64,000 nt of DNA from Multifurca ochricompacta (Eukaryota; Basidiomycota; Agaricomycetes; Russulales; Russulaceae): contig WTXG01000010.1 of NCBI GenBank assembly GCA_022496185.1, forward strand, positions 186,001-250,000. Direction: 5' to 3'. The stretch's first letter is position 1. Every line of letters begins with the position of its first letter. The position numbers and the translations under genes are program-made. The notes under the pieces are model-generated. The model made no database searches and was not told the origin of the DNA. It saw nothing but the letters and a program-made list of their open reading frames with translations. Shown one piece after another: positions 43,401-54,560 of the stretch.

Positions 43401-43508
43401 GAGGAGTGGGATAAGTTTTTTAGGAGTTCGAATGAACCTGAGATACTTCGTTCCTCTCTTCCCGGTACTGGAGCGGACAAGACTCACAGTGAGTTTTGGT
43501 GGAAATAA
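40446..43508 (+). CDS. Crinkler-like P-loop NTPase with PD-(D/E)XK nuclease domain
   Basis: A multi-exon gene of the Crinkler-type effector class, widespread in fungi and oomycetes. The ATG at 40446 gives MSKRPLSPSSPPAKHAR, a basic, nuclear-signal-like start. The NTPase part has Walker A SSGMGKSRLIDE (41238-41273) and Walker B IYISFDEAH (about 41852-41878). The C-terminal exon (42240-43508) has a nuclease-like core with FDAVYPFLYGD and FIIVQVKNN (about 43050-43078), where Gln replaces the usual acidic residue before VK, as is common in this branch. Introns of 50-70 bp join in frame, e.g. GTAAGTC..AATGCAG and GTAAGCC..TTTTCCAG. Oddity: an in-frame TAA at 40545-40547, 33 codons in. Translation may start at the ATG at 40605, or the copy is dead. 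The substrate of the nuclease is unknown. Confidence 0.78.
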
Positions 43509-44797
43509 TGTAATGTGACCTGTAGTTTAGTGGAAGATTGGAGAAATATGATGTTGTAGATCACTGTCATCCCCAGACCAGGTAGAAACCTCTTAATTCT
43601 CGTTTGACCATGGCCGCCATTCAATACCTGTTTTTCTTTTCTTCAACCTTGAACTCAAATAGAACATGAATTGTGATTATTATGGTGAAAACAGGGTTGG
43701 CAACATTGAGTCATAGCCTCCCAAGTTGAGCGAGTCACCCTGGCATTCCGACTGTCTGACAACTTGCAGCGCGACCATAGCCAACAATAACAACGGTAAC
43801 AAAAAACAGCAACAAACTACACCGAAAACTCATGAGGGTGCGGACGTATATACAAAAAATCCAGAGAGGGAAAGGGGGTGGAGGGGTTACTTTACCAGCA
43901 CCAACCGCGCGATGTCCTCGCTTACTCACACACATGACTATCCTCGTACGCTCTTGTGCACGAACTGAAATGATATGATCTGAATCGCGCGTCTGAGTCA
44001 CCAGCGAGTGGTGGTACGACGTCAACATCAACACGGATTGGCGCAGGGATTTGGGCATTGCTGGAGGCAGAGGGGGCGAGGAGGGAGAGGTATGCTGGTT
44101 GGCGATGATGTGACGTGTTAGGTGTGGGTAGAAAGATTGAGGTAAGTGGACATGTCTAAGGAGCGTCAACAATGGAATGTCTAGTACTTAAATGTGACAC
44201 TAGGGTAATCAGTCCGGCGTGCAGACGAGATGCAATTTCGGGGACTTGAAACCAATTACCTGAATCAATTGCTCATCGATGCTGATTACACGTTGCATGT
44301 TCAATGTAGACTCTAGAGCGGGGTGGATCGGGTGGCGATGACTTTGAGATGACGATGACGATTGTGCCGCAGGTTGACGTCGTTTGAGGCACTACCAATT
44401 AAGCCCAAAAAACATTGGCCACGGCTGTTCCTCAGTTCAGTTCAGTTCAGTTCAGTCTCCTTAACCAAGAACGTGGTTTATCCTCACCCAACCGTCCCGA
44501 GTAGAATAAGCAGTGCTGCAGACACGATGAGGCCACCGCCCTACCCCTCGGGCTTTATATACGACTAGCTTCCACCTCCCACATCCCACCTTCCTCCCCA
44601 CCTTTCATCTTCAGCCAACTCCTACCCTCCAAGGTCATTCTCTTTCTCTCTTTTACCTTTGTTCTTTGGGTTCTCGACTGCTGTAGCAAACCTTCAATGT
44701 TTCCATTCCGTAAGGTCCGTTGAATCGTAACAGGTTTTAACAAAGCGATCTACGACGGCTGATCTCAAAAAAAAAACAAATATTGATTGATTTTTAG
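43509..44797. other. No recognised gene; microsatellite
   Basis: A - strand frame at 43735-44172 (starting MLTLLRHVHLPQSFYPHLTR) has a hydrophobic segment near its end and no recognised family; it may be chance. A (TTCAG)5 microsatellite lies at 44434-44456. The last 200 bases must hold the promoter and first exon of the gene that follows. The pyrimidine-rich tract at 44560-44660 is typical of fungal promoters. Confidence 0.4.
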
Positions 44798-46263
44798 CGT
44801 GATAAGAAGAACGGCGGGCGCTATCAGGGCAGCAGCGATGAATCATATTCTTCTTCTCAACAACAACAACAACAACAACAACCTGAATCCACTTGGGGTG
44901 TTCAAGGCAATTCGGCGCCTATTGGTTGGTCACCGTCGAATCCTTCGGTCGAGAGGCACGGTAGCTATCCTCCACATAGTGGGTTTCCCCCACAAGCACA
45001 AGTACAAGCGAGTGGCTTCACTACTACCACCCTCGGGGTTGAACCCGCTCACCCAGGTGGTTTTATACAACCGAGTGGTAGCCCCACTTCGCCGGGGAGT
45101 GGCGTCTTTCGAATGGGCAGCACTTTGACACACCATCCTGGTGGTTTCGCCCCGCAGCTCGCCGCACTACCTAACGTCCAAAGTGACGAGTACGCCCACT
45201 GCCCCACAATTCCCCCCCCCAACTGTCATCTTTTTAATCTACCAGGTGTTTTGCTTGGTTTGTCGCCGTAGATCAAGACGGCAATGGACAGGTTTCTCCT
45301 GAAGAATTGCGTGAGAGTCTTTCCCTTTGTCTTTTAGAACCCGACACAAGTCCCCCAAGCTCAATTTGTAGCCATGTAGGCAGCGCACTCTTGAATGATG
45401 GCGGTACGAATCATATCTATGAGGCCGGGTCAATGTCTCACATGCCCCCCCCCTCCTCTTCCCACCTTCCCAGGATTTAGGTTTTCCACCAGAACTGTGA
45501 AATATATCATGAGCATCTTTGTATGCTTCATTATCCCCCCCATTGAATATAAAACAGTGTACAAATTGCCTTGAACAGGATCTCGATGAAAGTGGCGGGA
45601 TTGGATTTCAGGAGGTAAGTTAAGCAAGTGCTCGTTACTCAAGAGGCGCTTGGATCTTATGTGTGCTATGCATAGTTCGAGCCTTTATGGAACTACATGA
45701 ATGTAGGGATTGTCAACCAACTGTTCTCCCTTTCTTGTCTGACTGAACATTATCCGATACCGATAGCAATGGAGGCAAATGTTTGACTCATTTGATATCG
45801 ATCGCGACAATAGGATCGACGGAACCGAGTTAGGCCAAGCGCTAGCTTATTACGAGTACGTCTCAACTCACTGTCATGTTTGATATTTCCTTTCGTTCGC
45901 TTACACCGAATATCCTTCTCAGCCTTCACGTGGGCCCATCTGTTCTGGACATATTGGTGAAGAAGTATGGTATGCCCAGTCTCCCTTGCGTTTTTTTTGG
46001 CCATAGTGAAGAGAACTCGTATCTTTCAAATAACAGGGACCATAGCTCCGCAGAACCAACAACGGCATCTTGGCTATTCTCCTGCTCCTGTTCTTGCTCC
46101 TCGTTTGCAGGTCGATCTAGATCATTTCGTCTGTGCATGTGTGGTCGTACAACAGATGTGTGGCTTGTATGACAGGTTTAACCAGGGTGGTGGTGGTGGG
46201 GCTGTAGTACCACAGCAAATGAGTCGAGACGAGTTCCTCATAGCCGTGATATCGCTCCCTTGA
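44798..46263 (+). CDS. Penta-EF-hand calcium-binding protein (ALG-2/peflin type)
   Basis: A cytosolic Ca2+ sensor of the PEF family (yeast Pef1, animal ALG-2 and peflin), which acts in ER-exit and membrane-repair complexes. The first visible exon (from about 44798) encodes a long Gln/Pro/Gly-rich N-terminus with a Q8 run from CAA repeats. Short exons then give EF-hand 1 (DQDGNGQVSPEEL, 45268-45306), EF-hand 2 (DLDESGGIGFQEFEPLW, across an intron near 45615) and EF-hand 3 (DIDRDNRIDGTEL, about 45797-45835). The C-terminal pair follows (HVGPSVLDILVKKYG, LYDRFNQ, MSRDEFLIAVISLP) to the stop at 46261-46263. All joins keep the frame. I could not place the start codon; ATGTTTCCATTCC at 44698 does not splice in frame to the next exon. 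This is one of the few intact host genes in the window. Confidence 0.85.
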
Positions 46264-46474
46264 AACTTTATTTTTTTGAAAAACCTTCGAGGGTTTTGTG
46301 GTAGAGAAAGGCTAATACAATACTATGTATTCATCGCTCCTCAGACCTCAGACGGGCTGGTAGAGACCGGGGAACTGGACAGTGGACAGCAATTCTAACG
46401 ATCATGATAAGATAATCCGAAGTGCATCAGATCAGATAACTGATTCAGATGTCATACCTTGTCACATGATAGCT
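46264..46474. other. Short intergenic stretch
   Basis: Nothing recognised. GATAACTGATTCAGAT at about 46434 recalls GATAACCGATTCAGAG at 32638, so a small shared repeat may be present. Confidence 0.3.
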
Positions 46475-47566
46475 AATGCTTAGTAATAGCTTATCTGCTG
46501 CCATGCTCAGGTGCACTCCATTGTTGACACTCCTTAGACATGTCCAGCGCCTCGATTTCAGCCTTCTTCCCTTTCTGAGCGGATTGAACAGCCATGGGCT
46601 TCGGTGGTGCTTCCGCGATTGGTACTTTGGTGATTGTGGAAGTTGCCGTGGTGATGGTGATACGAGGCTTAGGTGCCCCTTCTTAGCAGTGGAAACATAA
46701 CCCTTTGCGGCGGCATCGTTCCTTCTCCTCCTCGGACTTTGTCCCCTGGGTCGCCAGAAAGGCTGCTCGTCGCGTTCGTCCTCCATAAATTCCTTGAATG
46801 ATGATGTACGCTGTATTTTCGTGTTGGGCTGCCTGGACCCATTGTTCTAACGTTGAAGGTCGATGACGCGTAATACATTTGGCGGCTAATTGTCCTTGTA
46901 AGCCTCGAGCGAGAAGTCGGAGCGTACTAGTGTCGTCGGGGTGTAACGCGGCTTTTCATACAAGTGTGGTGAAGTCAGAGATGTACTCGTCGAGGCGTCC
47001 GTCACGTATCTTTAGTCTGCACAAATCGTCGTAGGCTCGCTCTTGTGTGGCAAAATCGAAGAAAGGCCTTCTTGAACCGTTCTTATATATATTTCCAAGC
47101 ATTTTGTCCATAGGGGAGATGCTCCGCCCCATTTTCTACCTCTTCCAGGGACTCAATGATCGTCATTTGGAAGGATGAAACTTGAGGTCCCTCCATCTGT
47201 TGTAAGAAGTAATGGGCCTTATTGGGTCGTTAGCTATAGAGGCTTGTTTGTTAATGTTCACCAACAGTTTTGAAGACTAGGAGGAAGTGCGACGAGAGAG
47301 ATTGATCTCCTTTGAACCGTGTGGGTAGCGTTCCCTCGAGTCGTTCGTATTTGTCGGAGGGGTTACCAGAGCATTTGTCGCTGTTGGGATATTTGCGTGA
47401 CTCCATTTAGCGAGGAGCTTAGTAGCGCGGGGAGATCGATCCCTGGGATGGTGTTCTGAGGGAGTCCTAGTTCTGCTCTGGCAACTCGGATAGGCAATTT
47501 CGAACCAGATGCCGTATTCTTCTTCAATGGGGATTCTATCTTTGCCGTCGGTGGCGTAGTAGCCAT
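46475..47566 (-). pseudogene. Ty3/gypsy Gag relic
   Basis: From 47566 the frame reads MATTPPTAKIESPLKKNTAS, a Gag-like start. After frame changes the capsid part reads FDFATQERAYDDLCRLKIRD and GRLDEYISDFTTLV, then TGA at 46956-46958, and then KAALHPDDTSTLRLLARGLQ. It ends with ENTAYI and the beginning of a knuckle, GLCFHC, followed by TAA. No Pol follows. The TGA again stands where Arg is expected. Confidence 0.75.
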
Positions 47567-48059
47567 TCCATGGGGCGTTGTCGGTAATTTGGTATAGCCA
47601 AGTTACTCCGGGTCGTTTGTCTGTGGGTATGTCGTTGTCTGCCCTTGGGTTCAGTGTAAAAAGGAAAACAAAGTGGATTTTGCGAGTATCGACGACAACA
47701 ATTGGTTTTAAAACTAGAGTCTAAGAGCTCTGCGACGCTACCTTAAATACAGGCTTCGACCAATACTAATGACGTCTTCCTCTCTGGAAATCTCTCGAAC
47801 TTCATCGAAGATGATGTCGTGTTGAGACTTGCGCGTTGAGGTCACTATCATTGGAACTAGATGAAAGAAAAGAGTGTCCAGATCACATGACTGATTGTCG
47901 TTGAAGAATCCAGCCCTCCAAATTCTCACCGAAATAGCATGTTCCTTCTGCCTGCGTTGTTATACTTCTGAAGAACCCGCTTGTCTCTACCTTTCACGTG
48001 TCCGCTTTCTCAACTCGACGTTCTCAGGATGCCAAGAGAAGAAAAAGTGGCATGACTTA
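47567..48059. other. Leader-like and unassigned sequence
   Basis: The part next to the Gag relic may be its leader. A short - strand frame at 47738-47929 (MRIWRAGFFNDNQSCDLDTL) has no known relative. Nothing else is seen. Confidence 0.3.
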
Positions 48060-48616
48060 TGTAAGGATAGCTCGGGCGTTGAGGATGAAACCTTCAGCTA
48101 TCACTATTCCTGGTTGAACTCACTTCTCCTCTCTTTCGTTACAAGCCCTGAATTAGAGTATTTCTGATTTAGTTTCAAACATTTGATGTATATATTCCTT
48201 ATCAGTACATCTGGATTGTGAGCATTCTGGGCCGCCTGCCTGTCCATTCCTTAAAAACCAGTTTCATTAACTCACCTTCACCTTTATCTCACTTATTTCC
48301 TTTCATCCAAATCAGTCCTCTTCCGCTTCATAACTATGTCTCTCTACAAGTATATAAGGTACATACAATGTTTGTAGTAGACCAGCCAATGGAATTTCTC
48401 TCTCTAGCTTTTATCTTTGTGTGTTAAAGAACTTCTTGACAACATCAAGTGCAAGGTAAAATAGAACCAGCAAGCAACGGATTCACAAAGTTCAACCACG
48501 ATACACCCTCATTCGAAGTTTTAGTTATCTTGGGGCTCCCTCTTCTCTCTTCCATCTCCCTTGCCTCTCCTTTCAGGAACACTTGCGTCACACTCACCGC
48601 GGATCGGATTGGTACA
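48060..48616 (+). repeat. LTR of the TGTAAGGAT family
   Basis: Begins TGTAAGGATAGCTCGGGC and ends GGATTGGTACA, 557 bp, the same plan as 3763-4330. It contains TATATAAGG at about 48352. The flanking 5-mers (ACTTA and ATACC) do not match, so it is an old or rearranged copy. Confidence 0.8.
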
Positions 48617-49051
48617 ATACCTGGACACCAAAGAAGGAGGGCGACGCGAAAACGCCTAGTTGGGGATCTCTTGAAATCACACACGTATTGGGCGTTTTAA
48701 AAGTAAACCATCAGAAGGGGGTACCTGATCGATCACTCAGCTCGCTCTCTCTTCCTAAGCCCCCAGTCCCCAGCCCAACCCAAAAGTTTGAATCTCGATC
48801 ACGGGAATGACATCATCCTTGGCACGCACCTTGTCGTTCCTTTAATCTAATCGCCTTCTTAGGCTTTTCGGACGTGCTCCTAGTTTGACCGAGTTTGTCC
48901 CGTCCAGATCTGGCATCTCTGCCACGTCGTGTGGCTTGACTGGTCCCATCAGTATAGATATAGTTCGAACGCCAGCGAAAAGCACATTAGTGGATGGGTA
49001 TATCGCTATATTTACTGTACTGATAGATAGTACAAATCCAACCATTCCGTC
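48617..49051. other. Intergenic, 3' side of MFS copy D
   Basis: No exon or repeat border is recognised. Confidence 0.3.
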
Positions 49052-50879
49052 TTACTTCCTGTCCACGTGATTCCATGTGTACCTCGGCAACTGCCTAGCG
49101 ACACAAAGCCCAACACATACGAACCCAACGAGCACAACGTACACGAAGTTGCCGCCCATCACGTTGTTAGCCAGTGAGAATGCGAACAACGACGCCGCTA
49201 CCGCTGGCCCGACCGTGCGTTGCACCGCGACCACCGTCTGCGCGAGTCCATTCGTCGCACCGAGAGAGCGCTTGTTCGGCGCCGCTGCGGCAAGGAACAT
49301 GAATATCGAATCTTTATATTTCCGTCAGTTTCTTCGATGTACACACGCATGCACCCAAACCAGTGACGTACTGAATCCCATGTCAGTGACGCATATGAAC
49401 GAGAGCTGCAACACGACGAGCAACCAGACAGTCAAGTTGCCGCCACCGTCGCCGTGGGTGGCGTAGCGCGCCGCCATGTTTTCAAATGGGAACATCGTGT
49501 AGATGATCACGAAACTGGCGATGCTGATCAGGACAACACGTCCAGGGCCTAAACGCCCGACCACCCGCGGGAAAAATATAAACTGGAGCACTCCGTTCAA
49601 GCAACCATACCCAGACAGCCATAGACCGATGGTTTTCGGACTTAAATTGAGCCCACCCAAGTCTACGGGCGTCGCCCAGACAAGTGGAATAAGGGCCATC
49701 GCTGCCATGTCGAGCAATGCGAGCATCGCATAGTTCGAAACTGACACTATGACTGGTATTGTGAGCAGCGCACGCAGCGGCAGTGGCTTCCCTGTCTCCT
49801 TCGGTGACGTTTCACTCGTCCTTTCCCGTGGTGTCTTTAAGTGGTCCTTCGAAGATTGGTACTTTGCTGAGGATTGCAATCTAAAGTCTTTTTTTTAAAA
49901 GAAACATCAGCCCACTGCCGGGTGGAAAACCCAAGACTCCAACCTCTTCTAAATACATAGCCGAAATGAGGAAGGATATGAAGGCATATACGGAAGCAAC
50001 TAGGCAGGGCAGGAAGTACGGGTATTTGGCCCAGAACGGGTGTGAGAAGTGGTCTGGCCATCGATCTTGTGGCCGTGACAAAACACCACCTATGAACGGG
50101 CTGAATTTCCCGTGATATCATCAACGCGCGATGAAAGCGGTAGCAGGGAGAGAAACCCCAAACCCTATGATATAGCCAAACGCCCGGCTCATCGGCATCA
50201 ATGAGAAACCACGGGCAACATTGGTTTCGTCTGTGAGTTCCGCTATCATACTCTTGATGACTCCAAGGTTTCCATTCAGCAGTCCATTCAAACAGCGACT
50301 GTGAACACCATTTCAGCGAAAAATGATCCGCTTCAGGTATACGCCCGAGAGAAGCACCTGAGGACAAGCGCCCATAAAGAACGGGAAAGGCCGAACATGA
50401 TAGTCGACACGACCGTGCCCAAGAGACCGACTAAGAGAACAGGCTTACGCCCGATGTGGTCAGAAAGGCGGCTCCATTGAAGGACAGTAATCGCTTCTGC
50501 TGCATAGTGCAAAGATACCTTGAATAAACATCCCCAAATCAGGAAGACCACCGGCAATGATGAATGGGAGAGATAGGACGGACCAACATCCCCGTGTAGT
50601 ATCCCACCTTTCGCTTGTCACCACCAATGATAGAGAGTTCGCTGACGAGCTGAACAAATAGAATGTGTGTTCCGAGTCGTTAGAACCAATGGGTCGAGAT
50701 GGTGGACAACGTACCTGGTTGATGTAGGGGCTAATTGAATGTGATGTGATTGGCTCTGCGAGTCGCAAGAGGAGAAGAAGAAAGAGCTGCATCTTGGGTA
50801 ACGGTGTTGGCTTTCGCGATGCATTGTTACTCTGGAGAAGAGGTGCCTCCTCATCAGGGATGGTTTGAGGAGTAGACAT
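49052..50879 (-). pseudogene. MFS transporter copy D, with two adjacent in-frame stops
   Basis: The fourth member of the same MFS group. The exon plan matches B and C: ATG at 50879 (MSTPQTIPDEEAPLLQSNN), VGYYTG, motif A LQWSRLSDHIGRKPVLL, ELTDETNVARGFSLMP, LSRPQDRWPDHFSHPFWAKY, the long exon at 49325-49879, and the final exon ending ..LPRYTWNHVDRK at 49052. In the exon between NVARGF and SRPQDRWP two TGA codons stand side by side (about 50110-50115), where B and C read on without stops. The protein would end after about five helices. Two adjacent stops could also come from a small indel or an assembly error. Confidence 0.8.
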
Positions 50880-52086
50880 GACGGGTGCGGGGAGTTTGAC
50901 CTTGGGTCAAAAAGCTGAAAGAACCCATTTATAGCTTGTAGGTGCTCCAGGGATGGATCAGAGCTATTTTTGCTTTTGAGGTCAGATGTTCAAGAAGAAT
51001 GTGAGTTCTTCAGTGGTCGTCGGTGTCATGTTAGCTATGACCACTTATGTAATCGGTCGTATTTGGCTATTGGGGTTTCAGTGCCAGGCCAGCCAGCATC
51101 CAGGAACCATCGATGTCATCACCTCCACGACTTGCTCTTGACTGCACCATGATCCGAAATCACACGACTCATAGTCAGGAAACAACGAGATGGGGTGTAT
51201 TGGAATGAAACGAACGGTATGGTGCACAATTGCAGGAACGTGTAAGTTCGAAGCGGAGAGAGAGAGATAAGGGAAGAGAAGGATTCGATGTCAATGATAA
51301 CACCGAGACAGATGAGTAACTTTGCAAGTCTGGTAGGCTATTTGCTACATTTGAAGGCTTTGAGCAGAACTGGCCTGCGTGGAGTGTCGGTAATGTCGAT
51401 GATACCGAATGCATTGATACGTCAGATATGCTGGATACGTTTAAATCTTTTCAAACTTGGTAGATCGTTCGCTACCTTCAAAGGCTGTGACACGCAACGA
51501 GACGAAGAGGTGAGAGGTGAGAAAAAGTTAATTCCATGCGTTGGCAGCGACTTCGCCGCACTGTATGACATTTCCTTATTCCTACATGCTTCCCCATTGC
51601 TTCCCTTACCTTCGACGACCTTCAATACTGGAACATATGTACAATATAACCTGCCCCCAGTCAGTGGGCCGGGCAGCCATCAGAAAAATTACAAATGCCC
51701 AGAAGGCCGCACTGGAGGGAACCTGTTGTTGAGACGGACCCAAAGCCACCGGATCAACCCGAGTGGCACTACCGCCATGTACGCTTGTGGCATGCTTTGA
51801 CTGATTGATAAAGGACAATCCATAAACACTCTTTATTCTCTCTTGTGACTGTAGGACAATGGACTTAGATAGTATTATTCTACAAACTATGATTACACAC
51901 TCCTTTTGGTATTTAAGCACATCTCTTCGTGTAGTTGTCACTTCAGTTTTAACCAACTAAACTGAAGTGAGTATTACTTATCTTATCTCTTACCTTAGTT
52001 AATGCATTACACCACACAGCTATCACTACTAAACTAGGTAAACATAATATTATCAGTTTTAACCAACTAAACTGAACTATCACTAC
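50880..52086. other. Non-coding with degraded repeats
   Basis: Bases 51255-51535 are the diverged partner of 6565-6780. At 51938-51970 and 52050-52073 a short inverted repeat occurs (CACTTCAGTTTTAACC with AACTGAAGTG). No gene is supported. Confidence 0.45.
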
Positions 52087-52150
52087 TAGTGATTGGCAGG
52101 GGTAACCCTGGGGTATCCTCATTGGTACCTGTACCTGTACCCGTACCCGT

Positions 52151-52640
52151 TAGTGTTGTGCACGGCTCGGCTTGAAGCCGTAAGCCGGCCGTTTCTGAGC
52201 CGGAAAAAGCCGGGCCGACATAGGCTGTGAAAATGGCTTCCAGCGGCCCATGGCTCAGGCTTCAGGTTTGGAAAGCCTGAAGCTGCGGCTTAGGCCGCAG
52301 CTTTTGGTGGCTGAGTCACGCTTTCTATCCGGATTTTTGCGGACTGTTGAACCAGAATACCGGTACAGAAGTAGTCTGACATAATTGTGATCGCATTTAG
52401 ATAAAACAATTGATGAGATAAAAACATGTCTCACATTAATTAAGATACTGAGTATATACATCTCAGATCGATCATGTGATGAAATCACTTTCATTAACAA
52501 GCAAGATAACGCGCGCATTCGTTTACTTTAATTTGGTAGCTGATATAGTACATCTAAATTGTATATAAAGCCACCAAATCTGCTATAGATAAAGCAGTTG
52601 CTATTGTGTTATTGCAAGCATCTAAGTCAACAAGGTGAGA
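52151..52640 (+). repeat. Left arm of long inverted repeat of the hAT element
   Basis: Bases about 52360-52640 (TCTGACATAATTGTGATCGC through GCAGTTGCTATTGTGT) are the reverse complement of about 58525-58795. With the outer ends this gives inverted arms of roughly 490 bp, much longer than the short ends usual for hAT. Confidence 0.85.
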
Positions 52641-52834
52641 TAGATTGTAGTATTGTAGTATCTAAAATATATTCCCGTGCCATCATGACGCCTAGTGATT
52701 GTCAAGGGTTTTCATACCCGCGCGGGTAAGCGCCACGGGTTTTGCCGGGTACGGGTACGGGTATACAGCTCCCAACCCATGGAAACCCGTACCCGCGCAG
52801 CGGGTTTGGCAGGTATAGGCGCCAATCATGCATT

Positions 52835-53245
52835 GACAAGATCAGTAGAAATTCTAAGATAAAACACATCTGCAGCCACAAAAATAAAAGATCTCGTCTG
52901 ATGTATGCTATAGGGTATTTTTAAATATGTTCTAGTATTATCATATGAAATATCAAAGCAGATCAACGGTGCGATGTAAAATAAAAGTGTTATCAGTGAT
53001 CCACTTCTTGAAAATCATGATGCACCTGTTTTATCAACGCGCGACCAATTCTGCCGGTCTGGCACTATCTAAAATACTCTCTAGACTACTTTAGACTATA
53101 ATATAATCTAATTATCAAATTAGTTTACTGAAAAAAGGCCCGCGTGTATCTACAAGCTGCATGGGGCAGCGACTACATTGCATCACATGGTGGTCTGACC
53201 TCCTTCCTATTAAGGAAGGTTGACTTAAACGCACAAGGACAGTCG
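52835..53245 (-). repeat. Degraded LTR of the gypsy-2 family inside Y2
   Basis: Shared landmarks with 30463-31188 in the same order: CTGCAGC, TTTTTAAATAT, ATGAAATA, GATGTAAA, GTTATCAGTG, CAACGCGCGA, TCTGGCA..ATCTAAAATAC, GGGGCAGCGACTAC, AAGGACAG at the end. Identity is far lower than between the two young LTRs, so this copy is old. Confidence 0.75.
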
Positions 53246-53249
53246 CGCT

Positions 53250-54010
53250 TGTATGAAATGAAAGCAGAATAATAAAATAATAATGTAAATAAAGGATCCT
53301 TTTAATCTTCTGAACATAAACCAACAATATTTGAGGGATCTTGAGTAGCCATAAATGAATGCGTTGTGTCCAAGTGCTTATCTCCTTGACCGGGATGGCC
53401 CGGGCCACTTATCCGAAATGCACAGAAACGCAAAGAACAGTCACGCTCGTATAGAATTGAAACCAGAATAATAAAATAAAAATAGAATAATAAATTATCT
53501 TAATCTTATGAACATAAAATAGGAATTTTGAGGGATCTTGAGTAGCCATAAATGAACACGTTGTGTCCAAGTGCGTATCTCCTTGACCGGGATGTCCTGG
53601 GCCAGATGTCTGAAATGCGCGATGCAAGTAAAGAACTTGCATGTGTTTCATTTTATGGGTAACCCAGGTATCAAAACAATTACCCAGGGGTTACCCCTGC
53701 AAATTGCTATGTGTTCATCAAATTATTTTGCATTCTGTGTGGTTATCTGACAGGCTATTCATCAATGTTCTATAACATCCTATCTAATCATCTCTGTATA
53801 CTGTATTTTAGTTGTGCTTGTATAAAATTGAAAGCAGAATAATAAAATAAAAATGGAATAATGAATTATCTTAATCTTCTGAACATAGAATAAGAGTCAT
53901 TGAGGGATCTTAAGCAGCCACAAATAAACGCGTTGTGTATCTTCTTGGTCCGGGAAGTCCCAGGCCGGGTATCTGAAATGCGCAATGCAAGTAAAGAACT
54001 TGCACGCATT
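53250..54010 (+). repeat. Threefold ~180-bp repeat inside Y2
   Basis: Three copies start with GCAGAATAATAAAATAA at about 53265, 53465 and 53835. They run through CTTCTGAACATA, TTGAGGGATCTTGAGTAGCC, GTTGTGTCCAAG or a related version, and CCGGG..CCGGG. The copies near 53620 and 53990 end with GCAAGTAAAGAACTTGCA, a hairpin. Two inverted copies lie in the distal part of Y1 (59590-60083). Confidence 0.8.
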
Positions 54011-54342
54011 TTCACGGGTGACCCGCGGGTAACCCGCAGGTTACCCGTACCCGTCACTACGGGTATGGGTACGGGTACCAACGAGGATACCCCAGGGTTA
54101 CCCCTGCCAATCACTAATGACGCCTGTTTCCTTCCGATGGCTCAGGCATTGGACGTGAATCCTCTGGTCATCGCCACTTTTGGCGGGACCCATTTGCTCT
54201 CACTCTTCCATTACTATACTGTCAATTAAATTTCTAACGTTTGCCTGACTTTAGTTTCGGACAGACTCTGACACCGGTACAAGTGCGATTAATCCATGGT
54301 ACGAGCAATTTTACTTAGCATATTAACGGTCGGTATTCGGAT

Positions 54343-54545
54343 TGTATGCATTCCGGGCCGCTTACCTATTCATTTCCTTATACCTGGCTACCCTGTTTCT
54401 CCCTTTATTCCCTTTTGTTTATTCCACTTTTGTTTCGCCTCACATGGCTTCACCTCTGTTATATTATAAACACTCCTTCAGCTAGGTCTCTCCACAAGTA
54501 TATAAGGGTGCATACAATGAGAGCCAGTGATCCAACAACCTAGCA
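54343..54545 (+). repeat. Partial LTR of the TGTAAGGAT family before the hAT gene
   Basis: Matches 48218-48400 and 3855-4080: ATTCCGGGCCGC, CCATTTCCTTA-like sequence, AGTATATAAGG, TGCATACAATG. It stands directly upstream of the first hAT frame (ATG at 54561). It could supply the TATA box (54499) of the transposase gene. Confidence 0.65.
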
Positions 54546-54560
54546 ATCATCTTTATCATC

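Larger units (their letters stand above)
52693..54116. mobile_element. Nested hAT-type element Y2, TSD ATGACGCC
   Basis: Begins TAGTGATTGTCAAGGG and ends with the inverted CCCTGCCAATCACTA. The 8-bp duplication ATGACGCC is perfect at 52685-52692 and 54117-54124. It lies in the left part of the larger hAT. The interior holds a degraded LTR of the gypsy-2 family and a threefold repeat; no transposase. GTACGGGTACC-like repeats near both ends match those of Y1. Confidence 0.92.

Noticed and set aside
52087..54130. CRISPR-like array from repeated GTACCCGTACCC units
   Set aside because: Units are short, unspaced and degenerate; this is a eukaryotic transposon end, and no spacers exist.
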